Notes: generated by a model from the letters alone, not told the origin. A stretch of 40,932 bases of DNA from Candidatus Pacearchaeota archaeon (GCA_018304055.1 JAGVWY010000036.1:1-40932); one strand, 5' to 3'; shown: positions 19,153 through 28,753, counted from the stretch's first letter. Numbers and translations are program-made.

Positions 19153-19935
19153 ATGGAAATTATTCGAGTAAGATTTATTGAGAAAGCAGAATCTGAAGGA
19201 TGCGAAAGTGCTCCTACAGAGATCTTAAAACATTTCAAAAATATTGAATGTAAGGAAAACGGGGATAGAATAGAAAAAGAAAAAATAACCTTCGAGGAAA
19301 TTCACGTTGACCTAGGCAATCAAAAAGAATCAGAGCATCTTATTTTTGAAAACTCTAAGGAGTCTTTTGAAAAAAATTTTAGAACTTTTTTTATAGGAGG
19401 GGACACAAGCATTAATTTTCCTCTTATAAACGCCTTTTTTACGACAGAAAAAAATCCTTTAGTCCTTGTTTTTGATGCTCATTGCGGATGTTCTAACAGC
19501 GAACTTATGAATAAAAATTGGATTAAAAGAATTATTAATGAAGGAGAGGATGGAAGAAAAATTGTTCTTATTGGGCCTAGATGTTTTGAAGATGGTGAAA
19601 AAGATTTTTTAAAAGAACATAATATTTTGTGTATTACTAATAACTTTTTAGGAGAGGATTTAGAGGGTATATGCGATTCTCTTATGGAAAGATCTAGAAA
19701 TTCAAGCGGATTTTTGATCATTTTAGATATGGATTTTATTGACCCTGCTTTTGCTCCTGGAGTTAATAAAGTTGAGCCAGGGGGATTAAGCACAAGAGAA
19801 ATGATATATTTTGTAAAAAGATTGAGAAAACTAGAAAATTTTAGAGGAGCAGGCATTCTAGGTATTAATCCAAGTAAAGACCTAAATAATATAACTACAA
19901 GTTTAGGAGCTAGAGTTTTAGCTGAATTTTTGTAA
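19153..19935 (+). CDS. arginase/ureohydrolase-fold protein with altered metal-ligand motifs
   Basis: FIGGDTSINFP, VFDAHCGCSN, LDMDFIDPAFAPGVNKVEPGGLSTREM. Confidence 0.75.
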   Translation: MEIIRVRFIEKAESEGCESAPTEILKHFKNIECKENGDRIEKEKITFEEIHVDLGNQKESEHLIFENSKESFEKNFRTFFIGGDTSINFPLINAFFTTEKNPLVLVFDAHCGCSNSELMNKNWIKRIINEGEDGRKIVLIGPRCFEDGEKDFLKEHNILCITNNFLGEDLEGICDSLMERSRNSSGFLIILDMDFIDPAFAPGVNKVEPGGLSTREMIYFVKRLRKLENFRGAGILGINPSKDLNNITTSLGARVLAEFL

Positions 19936-19936
19936 G

Positions 19937-20683
19937 ATGAAAACAAGAGCTTTTATTGCTTTAGACCTTCCAGAAGAGGCTATTAATGAAATAAAACAGA
20001 TACAGGAAAATATTAAAAGAAAGTTTATTTTTACAGAAATTTCTTCTATAAATAAAGAGAATTTTGAAAAACTTAAGAAATCAAAATTCTCTAAGAAGAA
20101 ATCAGAGAACAAGTTCTCTGATACATTCAAAATCAAAGATTTTGAAGTCTTTGATGAATTTTCCTTAGGAAAATTGGATTATTCAAAGTTCTCTAAAAAA
20201 ATTTCTGTTCCAAAAACTTTGAATGATAGAAATAAAGTTTTTGTTAGAGGTAAATATACAGAGCTTGAAAATTTACATTTAACTTTAAAATTTTTAGGAG
20301 AGATAAATAATGAAAAATTAGAAAAAGTTAAAAAAAGACTTTCAGAATTAAAATTTGAAGAATTTACAGCAAAGCTTGATAAGATAGGTATATTTTCAGG
20401 AAAAACACCAAGAGTTCTGTGGATAAAATTAAAAGGAGCAGATATATTGCAGAGAGAAATAGATAATGTGTTAGAAGATTTATTTGAAAAAGAAAAGAGG
20501 TTTATGGGGCATATAACAATAGCAAGAATTAAATATATTAAAGAAAAAAAAGAGCTTATAGAATATCTAAAAAAAATAAAAACAGATATCCGATTTACAG
20601 TAGACAAATTTTATTTAAAAAAATCCACTTTACTTCCAGAGGGTCCTATTTATGAAGTTATTGAAGAATATCCTTTAAAATAA
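19937..20683 (+). CDS. thpR: RNA 2',3'-cyclic phosphodiesterase (LigT/ThpR family) with internal low-complexity insertion
   Basis: MKTRAFIALDLPEEAINEIKQIQ..., HLTLKFLGEI and HITIAR motifs, separated by an extra approx. 60-aa Lys/Phe/Ser-rich segment. Confidence 0.85.
   Translation: MKTRAFIALDLPEEAINEIKQIQENIKRKFIFTEISSINKENFEKLKKSKFSKKKSENKFSDTFKIKDFEVFDEFSLGKLDYSKFSKKISVPKTLNDRNKVFVRGKYTELENLHLTLKFLGEINNEKLEKVKKRLSELKFEEFTAKLDKIGIFSGKTPRVLWIKLKGADILQREIDNVLEDLFEKEKRFMGHITIARIKYIKEKKELIEYLKKIKTDIRFTVDKFYLKKSTLLPEGPIYEVIEEYPLK
20033..20208. repeat. multi-hairpin block inside thpR
   Basis: Outer stem ACAGAAATTT(20033-20042)/AAATTTCTGT(20199-20208); inner AGAGAATTTTGA/TCAAAATTCTCT (20056-20092), ATCAGAGAAC/GTTCTCTGAT (20101-20122), ATCAAAGA/TCTTTGAT (20132-20155), AATTTTCC/GGAAAATT (20157-20175). 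Confidence 0.8.
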
Positions 20684-20777
20684 AATATTTACAATAAAAA
20701 GCATTTGTTAGTTTAAATATTTTTAGTATGGAATATCTATTTTTCACCATGCACTACTTTAAAAATTTCTATTTTGT

Positions 20778-21137
20778 GTGATTATTTTAATGGAGACATT
20801 AAAAAAAGAGAGGCATCAAAAAGAGAGGAAAGACCTTACTAGTAATATTATAGAAAAATCTGAAAGAGTTGCAGAACATCTGTCTGAAAGAGTTGCAGAA
20901 CATCTTAGACAATATCCTGATAAAATTCCTCCTGAAATTTCTTTATATAATGCAGATGCTAATATTTTAGAACAGGTTAGAGATTTTTTGCAAGAGTCTT
21001 TAAGAAATAAAGGATTAAAATATAAAAGACCTGATAGAGATGAGGATATTAAAGTTGTTATAGGTTATAAAGAAGAGGAGTATAATGTGGATGTAGGTTA
21101 TTATCTACGAACTTACGACTCTTTAAGAAATAAATAA
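20778..21137 (+). CDS. hypothetical protein
   Basis: 119 aa; contains tandem SERVAEHL duplication. Confidence 0.5.
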   Translation: MIILMETLKKERHQKERKDLTSNIIEKSERVAEHLSERVAEHLRQYPDKIPPEISLYNADANILEQVRDFLQESLRNKGLKYKRPDRDEDIKVVIGYKEEEYNVDVGYYLRTYDSLRNK

Positions 21138-21169
21138 GAGTTTAAAAGGTTCTTAAATTCAGTAATAGG

Positions 21170-21835
21170 TCAAGAATTTAATAAATTCTTGAATTCACCT
21201 GCTTTGCTTTTCAATATATCTTTAAGTTCTTCTTCTGATGCATTGAAAATAGATAATAAGTTAGGGAGTTTTTCCAGCAATTTTTCTGATTTTTTAGGAC
21301 CGATTCCTGGAAATGCTTCTAGAACATATTTTTTTTGTTCTTCTTTTGTTTTAGGGATTCGCGAATGCAAGGAAATTGGGCTTTTGGTTTTTTTCTGTTG
21401 TTTTGCTAAAGTTATCAAGTATTGCGCAGTATCTTTGCAATCTTCACTAAACAACAAAGGCATTTGATAGTTCATTAAAAGAGATATAATAAAACCTCTC
21501 AATGCCCCAGAAATATCTGAATTTTCCTTGTAAACCTGGTTAATATCCCCTTCAATAATCAATAATTTTTTAGGATATTCTTGCATTTGTTTTAATTGCT
21601 GAATTAATCTTTTGCTAATCATTGAAGAGATGAAATCTGAAATAGTTTTTCTCTCTATTATGTTTGTACCTATCACATAGTCTGCTATTTTTAGTGAGCT
21701 TATCTCCAATATAATTTCTTTGGAAGAAATTAATTCTGATAAAACAAGAGAATTTTTTTCGTGAATATCCGCTATTATCAATGGCTTTTCTTTTATTTTT
21801 TCTTTGCCTCTTTTTTTGAAAATATTGTGGAGCAT
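21170..21835 (-). CDS. ERCC4/XPF-type nuclease with helix-hairpin-helix (Hef C-terminal-like)
   Basis: IIERKTISDFISSM (ERKxxxD), (HhH) EAFPGIGPKKSEKLL. Confidence 0.85.
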   Translation of the reverse strand: MLHNIFKKRGKEKIKEKPLIIADIHEKNSLVLSELISSKEIILEISSLKIADYVIGTNIIERKTISDFISSMISKRLIQQLKQMQEYPKKLLIIEGDINQVYKENSDISGALRGFIISLLMNYQMPLLFSEDCKDTAQYLITLAKQQKKTKSPISLHSRIPKTKEEQKKYVLEAFPGIGPKKSEKLLEKLPNLLSIFNASEEELKDILKSKAGEFKNLLNS

Positions 21836-21848
21836 TTTTTATTTATGT

Positions 21849-21970
21849 CAGAAAAATAAACTGCACCTTTTAAGGTGCAGACAGTCGTAAACAACTGTCA
21901 GATTTTTCTGAGCATCCAAAAAACTCACAAACCACACACTTTAGTGTGTGGTAAACTCAGAGAGTTTTTT
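21849..21970. repeat. two adjacent multibranched hairpin structures
   Basis: CAGAAAAAT(21849)/ATTTTTCTG(21902) enclosing CTGCACCTT/AAGGTGCAG and GACAGT/ACTGTC; AAAAAACTC(21918)/GAGTTTTTT(21962) enclosing CCACACACT/AGTGTGTGG. Confidence 0.8.
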
Positions 21971-21975
21971 TGATT

Positions 21976-23415
21976 TTAAAACAGCTTTTTTTGCTCTTTA
22001 TTATCTATTAAAATTTTTCCGTCATTTAAATCTTTTTTTATGTTTTCAATTGTTCGGTACATTCTTTTTTCTCTGCTTCTAGATGCATAATAAAATATTT
22101 CATCTAATGTATCAATGGTTAAAAGGATTATTAGCTCGCCTTTCATTAATCTTGCAGTCCTACCAGCTCTCTGTATTTTTCTTATTGCAGAAGGAATTGG
22201 CTCATAGAAAATTACTGTATTAACTTCAGGGATGTCTAGTCCTTCCTCACCAATTGATGTCGCAACTATAAGATTTATTTCACCGGTTCTAAACTTTTCA
22301 ATTAATTCTTGTTGTTCTTTTTGACTTAACCCCATTCCTGATTTTTTTGCTTGACCAACAAAAACTTTTGCTCTTATTCCTTCAATATTAGTTAATTGTT
22401 CACAGATTTTCTTGGCTGTATCTCTGTATTGCGTGAAAATAATAAATTTATTTTTTTTATTCTTTTTGATAAGATCGTCAACTAGAGAGCTTAATTCTAA
22501 AAGTTTTGGATGCTCTAATTTTTTTGAAATAAGCTCATTGATTTTTATATAAACTTTATTAAAATCTTGGTTTTTTGTTATTTGCTGAACAGCTTTTGAT
22601 TGTTTTTGAGAAGCTTGTTCAAACATGGATTTAATATAATTTAATGATGAAAAGAGAGTTTGTGTTTCTAATAACTCAATTAAATGCGATAATTTGATAG
22701 CTTGTGCACATGCGGAAGCTCCAGATAAAATATTAAAATTTCTATTTCCGGAATGAATTTGAGCCATTATTTTATTTTGTAATTTTAAAATGTTTGTTTT
22801 AGTTGGAGGCTCAAATAATAATTTTCTATTTTTTAGTTCTTCGATTTTTTTATTATAAAGGTTTTTTATTAGAGAAGTAATTTCTTTAAATTCTTTAGGA
22901 AATTCTACTTTGATAATTTTAAATTCTAATTCTTTTAAATAAGACTTTACATCTTCAGATTCACGAGTTCTAATTTCAATAGTTTCAATTCCAAGATTTT
23001 TTGCTATCTGCTCAATTGTTTTTCTATCTGTTCCTGGCGAAGCAGTAAGTCCTAGAACCTTTTTATTAATTGCTTGTTCTTTATATTTCTCAGCAACAGA
23101 GGTATAGGCGTAATTTTTTAAGCATCTATGAGATTCATCAATTATTAATAAAGAAACATTTTCTAAGTTATATAGATTATTTATAAGATCATTTTTTAAA
23201 CATTGCGGAGTAGAAAATATGATATCAGAAGATTCCCATAATTCTTTTCGTTTATCTGCGTTTATTTTTCCAGTAAACAAAACAAATTCAGCAAATAATT
23301 CTGGAAGATGTTTTTTGAAATAAGTTAAATGTTGTTCTGCTAATGGCCTTGTGGGAGCTAGGAATAAAGTTTTTGTTCCAGGGAATGAACGTTGTGTGTG
23401 GACTGAAAGCATCAA
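21976..23415 (-). CDS. Hef-like SF2 helicase, N-terminally truncated (Walker A missing)
   Basis: TLFLAPTRPLAEQH, IIFSTPQ, IIDESHR, GLTASPG, IVATSIGEEGLDIPEVNTVIFYEP, RKIQRAGRTAR; upstream in-frame TAA immediately before LIALMLSVH. Confidence 0.8.
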   Translation of the reverse strand: MMLSVHTQRSFPGTKTLFLAPTRPLAEQHLTYFKKHLPELFAEFVLFTGKINADKRKELWESSDIIFSTPQCLKNDLINNLYNLENVSLLIIDESHRCLKNYAYTSVAEKYKEQAINKKVLGLTASPGTDRKTIEQIAKNLGIETIEIRTRESEDVKSYLKELEFKIIKVEFPKEFKEITSLIKNLYNKKIEELKNRKLLFEPPTKTNILKLQNKIMAQIHSGNRNFNILSGASACAQAIKLSHLIELLETQTLFSSLNYIKSMFEQASQKQSKAVQQITKNQDFNKVYIKINELISKKLEHPKLLELSSLVDDLIKKNKKNKFIIFTQYRDTAKKICEQLTNIEGIRAKVFVGQAKKSGMGLSQKEQQELIEKFRTGEINLIVATSIGEEGLDIPEVNTVIFYEPIPSAIRKIQRAGRTARLMKGELIILLTIDTLDEIFYYASRSREKRMYRTIENIKKDLNDGKILIDNKEQKKLF

Positions 23416-23494
23416 TGCAATAAGTTAGAAAAACTAAACTAAAGGTTATAAGGTTTGTTAATTTTATTAGGATAATCTAATTTATCTAATTCTT

Positions 23495-24223
23495 TTATAT
23501 AAAGAGGATAATTAATCCTATTAGATATAATAAAGTTAATACAGCCCATATCCCATTAGTTCCGAAGAAAATCTTTGCTCCGTCTAGATTGCTTATGGGA
23601 AGGAGATTCCATAATCCATAATAAAGTGAGTAAAGAGCAAGCTGTTCGCCTAAAGAGATTCCAAACAAACTTAAGATATATCCTATAATAGCTATTATTA
23701 ATAGAATCCAGATTCCTGCTGATGCAGTGTTAGCTACATCTGTTTCATGAGCAAATTCTTTTCTTAATCCTCTTTTCCATCCTCGGTCTTTTACGAGCCT
23801 TCTAGAGGTTATTTCTTCATAATCAAACTGGAAAAAGGAAAAAGGCTTTATTGTTCCAAGAGAGAAAATAGCAAGAAAAAAAGGAAAAATTATTCCTAAA
23901 GGAATAGGTTTTTTATAAGAAGATTCTTTAGCGAACCAAAATGTTTTCAATTCCCATATAGAATGCTCGATTTTTAACGCATGTTTTTTTCCTATTATTT
24001 TCTTTGCGTAAAATGAGGAAGTAATTATAATAAGGAAGATGAAAAGAGTAGTTATGATTTTTATTGGCTCACTCGGAATTATTGGAATAAAACTTATAAA
24101 TGAAGCTATAATGGAAAATAGTAGGATAAGCACTATTTCTTTTTTTGATAGTCTATGATAATATTTTTTGGAAAGTTTTCTTTTGCTCTTTTTCGGAAGT
24201 TCGTACCTTATTTTCATAATCAT
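23495..24223 (-). CDS. M50/site-2-protease-like membrane protein
   Basis: Polytopic; NLLPISNLDGAKIFFG (LDG motif); no clear HExxH. Confidence 0.65.
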   Translation of the reverse strand: MIMKIRYELPKKSKRKLSKKYYHRLSKKEIVLILLFSIIASFISFIPIIPSEPIKIITTLFIFLIIITSSFYAKKIIGKKHALKIEHSIWELKTFWFAKESSYKKPIPLGIIFPFFLAIFSLGTIKPFSFFQFDYEEITSRRLVKDRGWKRGLRKEFAHETDVANTASAGIWILLIIAIIGYILSLFGISLGEQLALYSLYYGLWNLLPISNLDGAKIFFGTNGIWAVLTLLYLIGLIILFI

Positions 24224-24274
24224 AAAAGAAGGATAATTTATTTAAAGGTTTAGTTCGTTATTATTTAACAAAAA

Positions 24275-25099
24275 ATGAAAAAAGGAGAGACAATTAAGAT
24301 TTCATTCGGAAATTTCAAGAAACATTTTAAGAAAGTTATTTTTCTTATATTTATTGTTATCATACTTTTTAGTAGCTTTTATACTGTAGATGCTGGAGAG
24401 AGAGCAGTGGTTTTGACTCTTGGAAAAATGTCTCTTATTCCTAGCAAGCCTGGTTTTCATTTTAAAATTCCCTTGGTACAGAAGGTAGTAAAGATGGATG
24501 TGAGAACCCAGAAATATTCTGCAGAAGCAAGTGCTGCTTCTCGGGATTTGCAAGACGTATTTACTGAAGTAACTGTAAACTATCACTTATCTCCTGATGA
24601 AACTCCTTCAGTTTATACAGATTTAAAGTTAGCATACGAAGACAGAATTATTCAACCAAGCGTTCAAGAAGTAGTTAAAGCTGTTACTGCTCAATATACT
24701 GCAGAAGAATTAATAACGCGGAGGGCTTTTGTTAAAGATGCTATACAAGTTCAATTGGGCGAAAGACTTCAAAGATGGAATATTGTGCTGGATGATGTAT
24801 CTATAACTGAATTTAAATTCAGTGCTGAATTTACTAAGGCTATTGAAGCTAAAGTTACTGCAGAGCAGCAAAAATTAAAGGCTGAACGGGATTTAGAACG
24901 GATAGAGATAGAAGCTCAGCAAAGAATAGAGCAGGCAAAAGCAGAAGCAGAAGCTTTAAAACTGCAGAAGCAACAACTTACTTCTGAATTGGTTGAGCTT
25001 AGAAAAATTGAAAAAGAAGTTAAAGCAATAGAGAAATGGGATGGAAAACTACCTCAATATGTTGGTGCAGGAGCAACCCCTTTTATTAGTTTAAATTAA
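24275..25099 (+). CDS. SPFH/prohibitin-family protein
   Basis: TM then VDAGERAVVLTLGKMSLIPSKPGFHFKIPLVQKVVKMDVRTQKYSAEA; C-terminal coiled coil. Confidence 0.9.
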   Translation: MKKGETIKISFGNFKKHFKKVIFLIFIVIILFSSFYTVDAGERAVVLTLGKMSLIPSKPGFHFKIPLVQKVVKMDVRTQKYSAEASAASRDLQDVFTEVTVNYHLSPDETPSVYTDLKLAYEDRIIQPSVQEVVKAVTAQYTAEELITRRAFVKDAIQVQLGERLQRWNIVLDDVSITEFKFSAEFTKAIEAKVTAEQQKLKAERDLERIEIEAQQRIEQAKAEAEALKLQKQQLTSELVELRKIEKEVKAIEKWDGKLPQYVGAGATPFISLN

Positions 25100-25147
25100 T
25101 ACATACCCAACCACAGAAAAGTATTTAAATAGATTTTTTCTTTTTAG

Positions 25148-25462
25148 ATGATGTTAAGAATAAAGAAGGTAAGCGAAGTCGTTGGAAAGAAAGTTTTTAC
25201 TGACACGGGAGATTTTTTTGGAGATGTTGAAGAGGGTAATTTAGTTGAAAATAAAGTTGATAGTTGGAGAATTAGAGTAGCAAGCAGTATAGGTTCTTTT
25301 TTAGGAGGCGCTAAAGGAGTTATTATACCTCATCAATTTGTGCGAGCTATTGGCGATGTAGTTATTGTAAGCAGATCAAGTTTGCCACTGGAAGAAGGGG
25401 GAGATAGTGTAGGAGAAACTGTTGATTTGCGGGAAGAACGAGGACAAGAAGTTGGCATATAG
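25148..25462 (+). CDS. PRC-barrel-like protein
   Basis: LRIKKVSEVVGKKVFTDTGDFFGDVEE...VVIVSRSS. Confidence 0.55.
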   Translation: MMLRIKKVSEVVGKKVFTDTGDFFGDVEEGNLVENKVDSWRIRVASSIGSFLGGAKGVIIPHQFVRAIGDVVIVSRSSLPLEEGGDSVGETVDLREERGQEVGI

Positions 25463-25513
25463 GAAAGTTTTTAAGTAAGTTATTCTATATTTGTTAAAAT
25501 TAAAAGAGGTTTT

Positions 25514-26017
25514 ATGGCAATACCTATACTTTTCGTATCTCCGTTTTTTGTAGAATATATTCTTCCGTTTGTTTTAGTTTTTACAATTGTTTTTGCTGTT
25601 TTGCAAAAAACACAATTATTTGGAGAAGATAAAAGAGCAATTGACACTTTAATTGGATTAGTTATTGGATTAATCTTAATAGGATTTCCTTATGCCCGTT
25701 CATTAATTATTTTGTTAATGCCTTTTTTAGCTTTTTTTGTTGTTTTATTGTTGGTTTTCATGCTTTTGTATGGATTTGCGAGCGGAAAAAAAGATAGTGA
25801 GGGAGGTATATTAAGTTCTGGATGGAAAATAGCGTGGATTGCTTTTATTAGTTTATCTTTAATAACTTATCTTTTAATCATTAGTGGTTATTGGGATTTT
25901 GTTTTAAGCTTATTTTTTGGGACGAGAAGCGGACCTATTTTAAGCACAATAATAATGATAGTTGCAATTATAGCTGTTATTGTAGCAGTAATAAAAGGAG
26001 AGAAAAAAAGTTCATAA
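25514..26017 (+). CDS. polytopic membrane protein, paralog 1 of 3
   Basis: LPFVLVFTIVFAVLQKTQLFGEDKRAIDTLIGLVIG shares a motif with the next two ORFs. Confidence 0.75.
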   Translation: MAIPILFVSPFFVEYILPFVLVFTIVFAVLQKTQLFGEDKRAIDTLIGLVIGLILIGFPYARSLIILLMPFLAFFVVLLLVFMLLYGFASGKKDSEGGILSSGWKIAWIAFISLSLITYLLIISGYWDFVLSLFFGTRSGPILSTIIMIVAIIAVIVAVIKGEKKSS

Positions 26018-26023
26018 GAACGT

Positions 26024-26166
26024 AAACTTTTGCATTTTATGTGCAAAATACTGCAAAAGTTTCCGAACTGAACTACAGAAATTAAAAACTCATAAATTAA
26101 AATTTCTGATACTCCAACTTTAAAAAAGTTGAAGTTTTCTGTCTCATTCAACTTTTACAAGTTGAA
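26024..26166. repeat. multi-hairpin intergenic block
   Basis: AAACTTTTGCA(26024)/TGCAAAAGTTT(26052); CAGAAATT(26076)/AATTTCTG(26101); CAACTTT(26115)/AAAGTTG(26125); TTCAACTT/AAGTTGAA near 26148-26165. Confidence 0.7.
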
Positions 26167-26363
26167 GATTTTGTTGAATCCCCTTATAAAACACCAAAGT
26201 CCCTCAAGTAAAACGCAAAAGTTCAGAGAACGAAATATATATAAACATAAATTATTTAATTAATACAGCAGACCAACAAAATTGAAAAAATCTGTTGTTC
26301 CGCTGTCTATTAAACCAATAAAACAAATAGAAAAATTAAATTGGTTCAATATAAAAAGAGAAG

Positions 26364-26900
26364 ATGGTTAATCATTTTTTTTATGGATATAGTATTGCTG
26401 ATTTACTGAATAGTTGGGCAAACATGGGAGTATTTGCTTATTTGCTTCCTTTCTTAATGATTTTTGCATTAGTTTATGGAATTCTTTCTCGTACTCAGAT
26501 TTTAGGAGAAAATAAAGGAGTCATGGCTACAATTTCTTTAGCTTTTGGTTTATTAGCTTTACAATTTGATTATGTTTCTGGATTTTATGCAAGTATTTTT
26601 CCATATGCTGGAATGGGATTAGCGGTTCTTTTAGTTGCCATTATTTTAATGGGATTAATTGCTCCTGAAGCTAACTGGGCGCCATTTGTGTGGTTTGGCA
26701 TTGGCGTTGTTATATTTTTATTTGTTCTCTTATCATCTATATCAGATATGTTTTGGCTTGGAGGAACAGCTATAGGATTAGTTAATGCTGCTCCTGCTCT
26801 TTTAGCAGTTGGATTAGTTTTAGGAATCATGGCATTAATTATTTGGGGAGGAGGAAGAGGCGGAGGCGGAGGAGGTGGGGGAGGTAGAAGAACACCATAA
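26364..26900 (+). CDS. polytopic membrane protein, paralog 2 of 3, with poly-Gly tail
   Basis: LPFLMIFALVYGILSRTQILGENKGVMATISLAFG; GGGRGGGGGGGGGRRTP. Confidence 0.75.
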   Translation: MVNHFFYGYSIADLLNSWANMGVFAYLLPFLMIFALVYGILSRTQILGENKGVMATISLAFGLLALQFDYVSGFYASIFPYAGMGLAVLLVAIILMGLIAPEANWAPFVWFGIGVVIFLFVLLSSISDMFWLGGTAIGLVNAAPALLAVGLVLGIMALIIWGGGRGGGGGGGGGRRTP

Positions 26901-26901
26901 T

Positions 26902-27411
26902 ATGGCAATAGATATTTCAGGAATATTTGTATTCATGCCTGTATTTAGTTTTTTACTCATCTTTTTAGTAGTTTATTCTGTTCTTGCAAAAACAACAGTT
27001 TTAGGAGAAAGCGGCTGGATTAACATTTTTATTTCATTTACCATGGCTATTATTTTTCTTAGCTTTTCTTCCTTAGAATTGTATGTTTTAACTATTGTTC
27101 CTTGGGCTATTGTTCTTCTTATCTCAACATTTTTAATTTTATTGATAGGAGGATTTGCAAGCGGAAAGTTAGAGATAATCATGAACAAAGGATTTGGATG
27201 GGTTATAGTTGGATTTTTAATCGCTATTTTTTTAATTGCAGCAATTTATGTGTTTAATCCTGTGTTTCATCCTGATTTAATCATTGCTTCTGGAGAAGGA
27301 ACAAGTTTCGCGCGACAAATTTTTTCAGGAGATAATGGAAGAGTTTTCGGAACTATTTTATTAATTATTATTGCTGCGGTTGTTTCTCTTGTGTTAGCGA
27401 AAAGCAAATAA
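26902..27411 (+). CDS. polytopic membrane protein, paralog 3 of 3
   Basis: MAIDISGIFVFMPVFSFLLIFLVVYSVLAKTTVLGESGWINIFISF; likely start at ATG 26902 rather than 26875. Confidence 0.75.
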   Translation: MAIDISGIFVFMPVFSFLLIFLVVYSVLAKTTVLGESGWINIFISFTMAIIFLSFSSLELYVLTIVPWAIVLLISTFLILLIGGFASGKLEIIMNKGFGWVIVGFLIAIFLIAAIYVFNPVFHPDLIIASGEGTSFARQIFSGDNGRVFGTILLIIIAAVVSLVLAKSK

Positions 27412-28248
27412 TTATCTTAGATAATCTTCAAATTCTTTATTTTTCTTGTTTTTTGTTTTATGAGGCTCTGAATCTCTGATATTATCCACGATAGGATTCA
27501 CCATTTTTGAAAATGAATCCTGGGTTGCTTTTAGCTCATCTGAAATAGTTTTTATGTCTTCTCCATATTCTCCAACTTTTTTGATAATAGCAAGTTGTAA
27601 TTCATTAAGTGTATTCTCTATTTTATCAATTCTATTATTTATTCTCTTAATATCCTCTGAAATTGCTTTTTTAGATTTTATTAAAGATAAGATTTCCTTT
27701 TTTGTCTTCATCATTTTTTCTTCTATTATTTGGTTAGTAAGGTCAGAAACAGCTTCGAAATCAATTGTTTGTGGAGAGGTATATTCTGGATAATATTGTT
27801 GTGAGTATTCTTGCTGGTCTTGAGGTTCTGTTAATTGTTGTTCTGGATATCCTTGATATTCTTGATAAGGAGAAACTGGAGGTAGTTGCTCTGGCGTTTG
27901 ATATGGTTGTTCGAATGTTTGAGGTGATTGTTCGAATTCTTGCGGAACATTTAAATAGCTGGTTTCTTCCCGTGAAGTTTCTTCCTGGTCTTGAGGTTCT
28001 TCTTGAGTAGGTTGTTGAGTAGCAAGAGTTCTTGTATCCATTGATGGTTGTAAATCTGATGGATGGTTTTTGTAAGTTGGTCTAGGAAAGTTTTCTGGAT
28101 ATTTTGTTAATTCTGATTTTATTTCTGATTGAGAAAGCGCTTCATTTATTTCTTTTGGAGAATATCCCTGGCTTTTTAATGAGAAAATTATCTGGCCAGT
28201 AGGCATTCCCTGATTTTTCATCTTCGTAATTTGTTCTATGACTGACAT
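27412..28248 (-). CDS. coiled-coil protein with N-terminal UBA-like helical segment and Gln/Pro-rich linker
   Basis: MSVIEQITKMKNQGMPTGQIIFSLKSQGYSPKEINEAL...; C-terminal coiled coil. Confidence 0.65.
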   Translation of the reverse strand: MSVIEQITKMKNQGMPTGQIIFSLKSQGYSPKEINEALSQSEIKSELTKYPENFPRPTYKNHPSDLQPSMDTRTLATQQPTQEEPQDQEETSREETSYLNVPQEFEQSPQTFEQPYQTPEQLPPVSPYQEYQGYPEQQLTEPQDQQEYSQQYYPEYTSPQTIDFEAVSDLTNQIIEEKMMKTKKEILSLIKSKKAISEDIKRINNRIDKIENTLNELQLAIIKKVGEYGEDIKTISDELKATQDSFSKMVNPIVDNIRDSEPHKTKNKKNKEFEDYLR

Positions 28249-28253
28249 TTTAA

Positions 28254-28619
28254 TTATTTAATCTTCAATTTATTATTAATCATTTTTTCAACATCTTTCA
28301 TTCTTGCGAATTCTAATGGCTGAAACAACTGGAATTGCCTTTTCAATATATCGAGTTCTGATTTTCTCGCAACATTGCTTAACTCATTTATTATTCTTTG
28401 TTGCATTTGTTTTAGCTCTTTAATCTCAGATTCTAAAGCAGAGATAGTCTTTTTAATTTCAAAATTTTCATTGTCAAATTCTTCTTTTGTAGATATAAGA
28501 TTTTCTCCAATCAATAATGCTCTATCTCTTAAGAGCCTTTGCTTTTCTTCAATCTCATTAAGTCGCGTGCTGAACTCTGATAGAAGAGAATTTACAGAAT
28601 CTTGTATTTGGTCAGCCAT
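28254..28619 (-). CDS. coiled-coil protein
   Basis: 121 aa heptad-rich; adjacent to and co-oriented with the previous gene. Confidence 0.65.
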   Translation of the reverse strand: MADQIQDSVNSLLSEFSTRLNEIEEKQRLLRDRALLIGENLISTKEEFDNENFEIKKTISALESEIKELKQMQQRIINELSNVARKSELDILKRQFQLFQPLEFARMKDVEKMINNKLKIK

Positions 28620-28753
28620 TTTTCACCTTTTTACTTTAAAAGTAATAATCAAGAGTTTAAATTTGTTTTTGTTTTTAAAAAGGTTGTAGTTATGAATTAA
28701 AATAAGTAACAATATACAATAATCCATATAAACCATTAAAAATAAGTTAGTTT

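Noticed and set aside
20862-20909. 24-bp tandem duplication (SERVAEHL) in the 119-aa ORF
   Set aside because: Simple local duplication; no further structure or function evident
26585-26908. Minus-strand poly-Pro ORF
   Set aside because: Antisense of the poly-Gly tail of paralog 2
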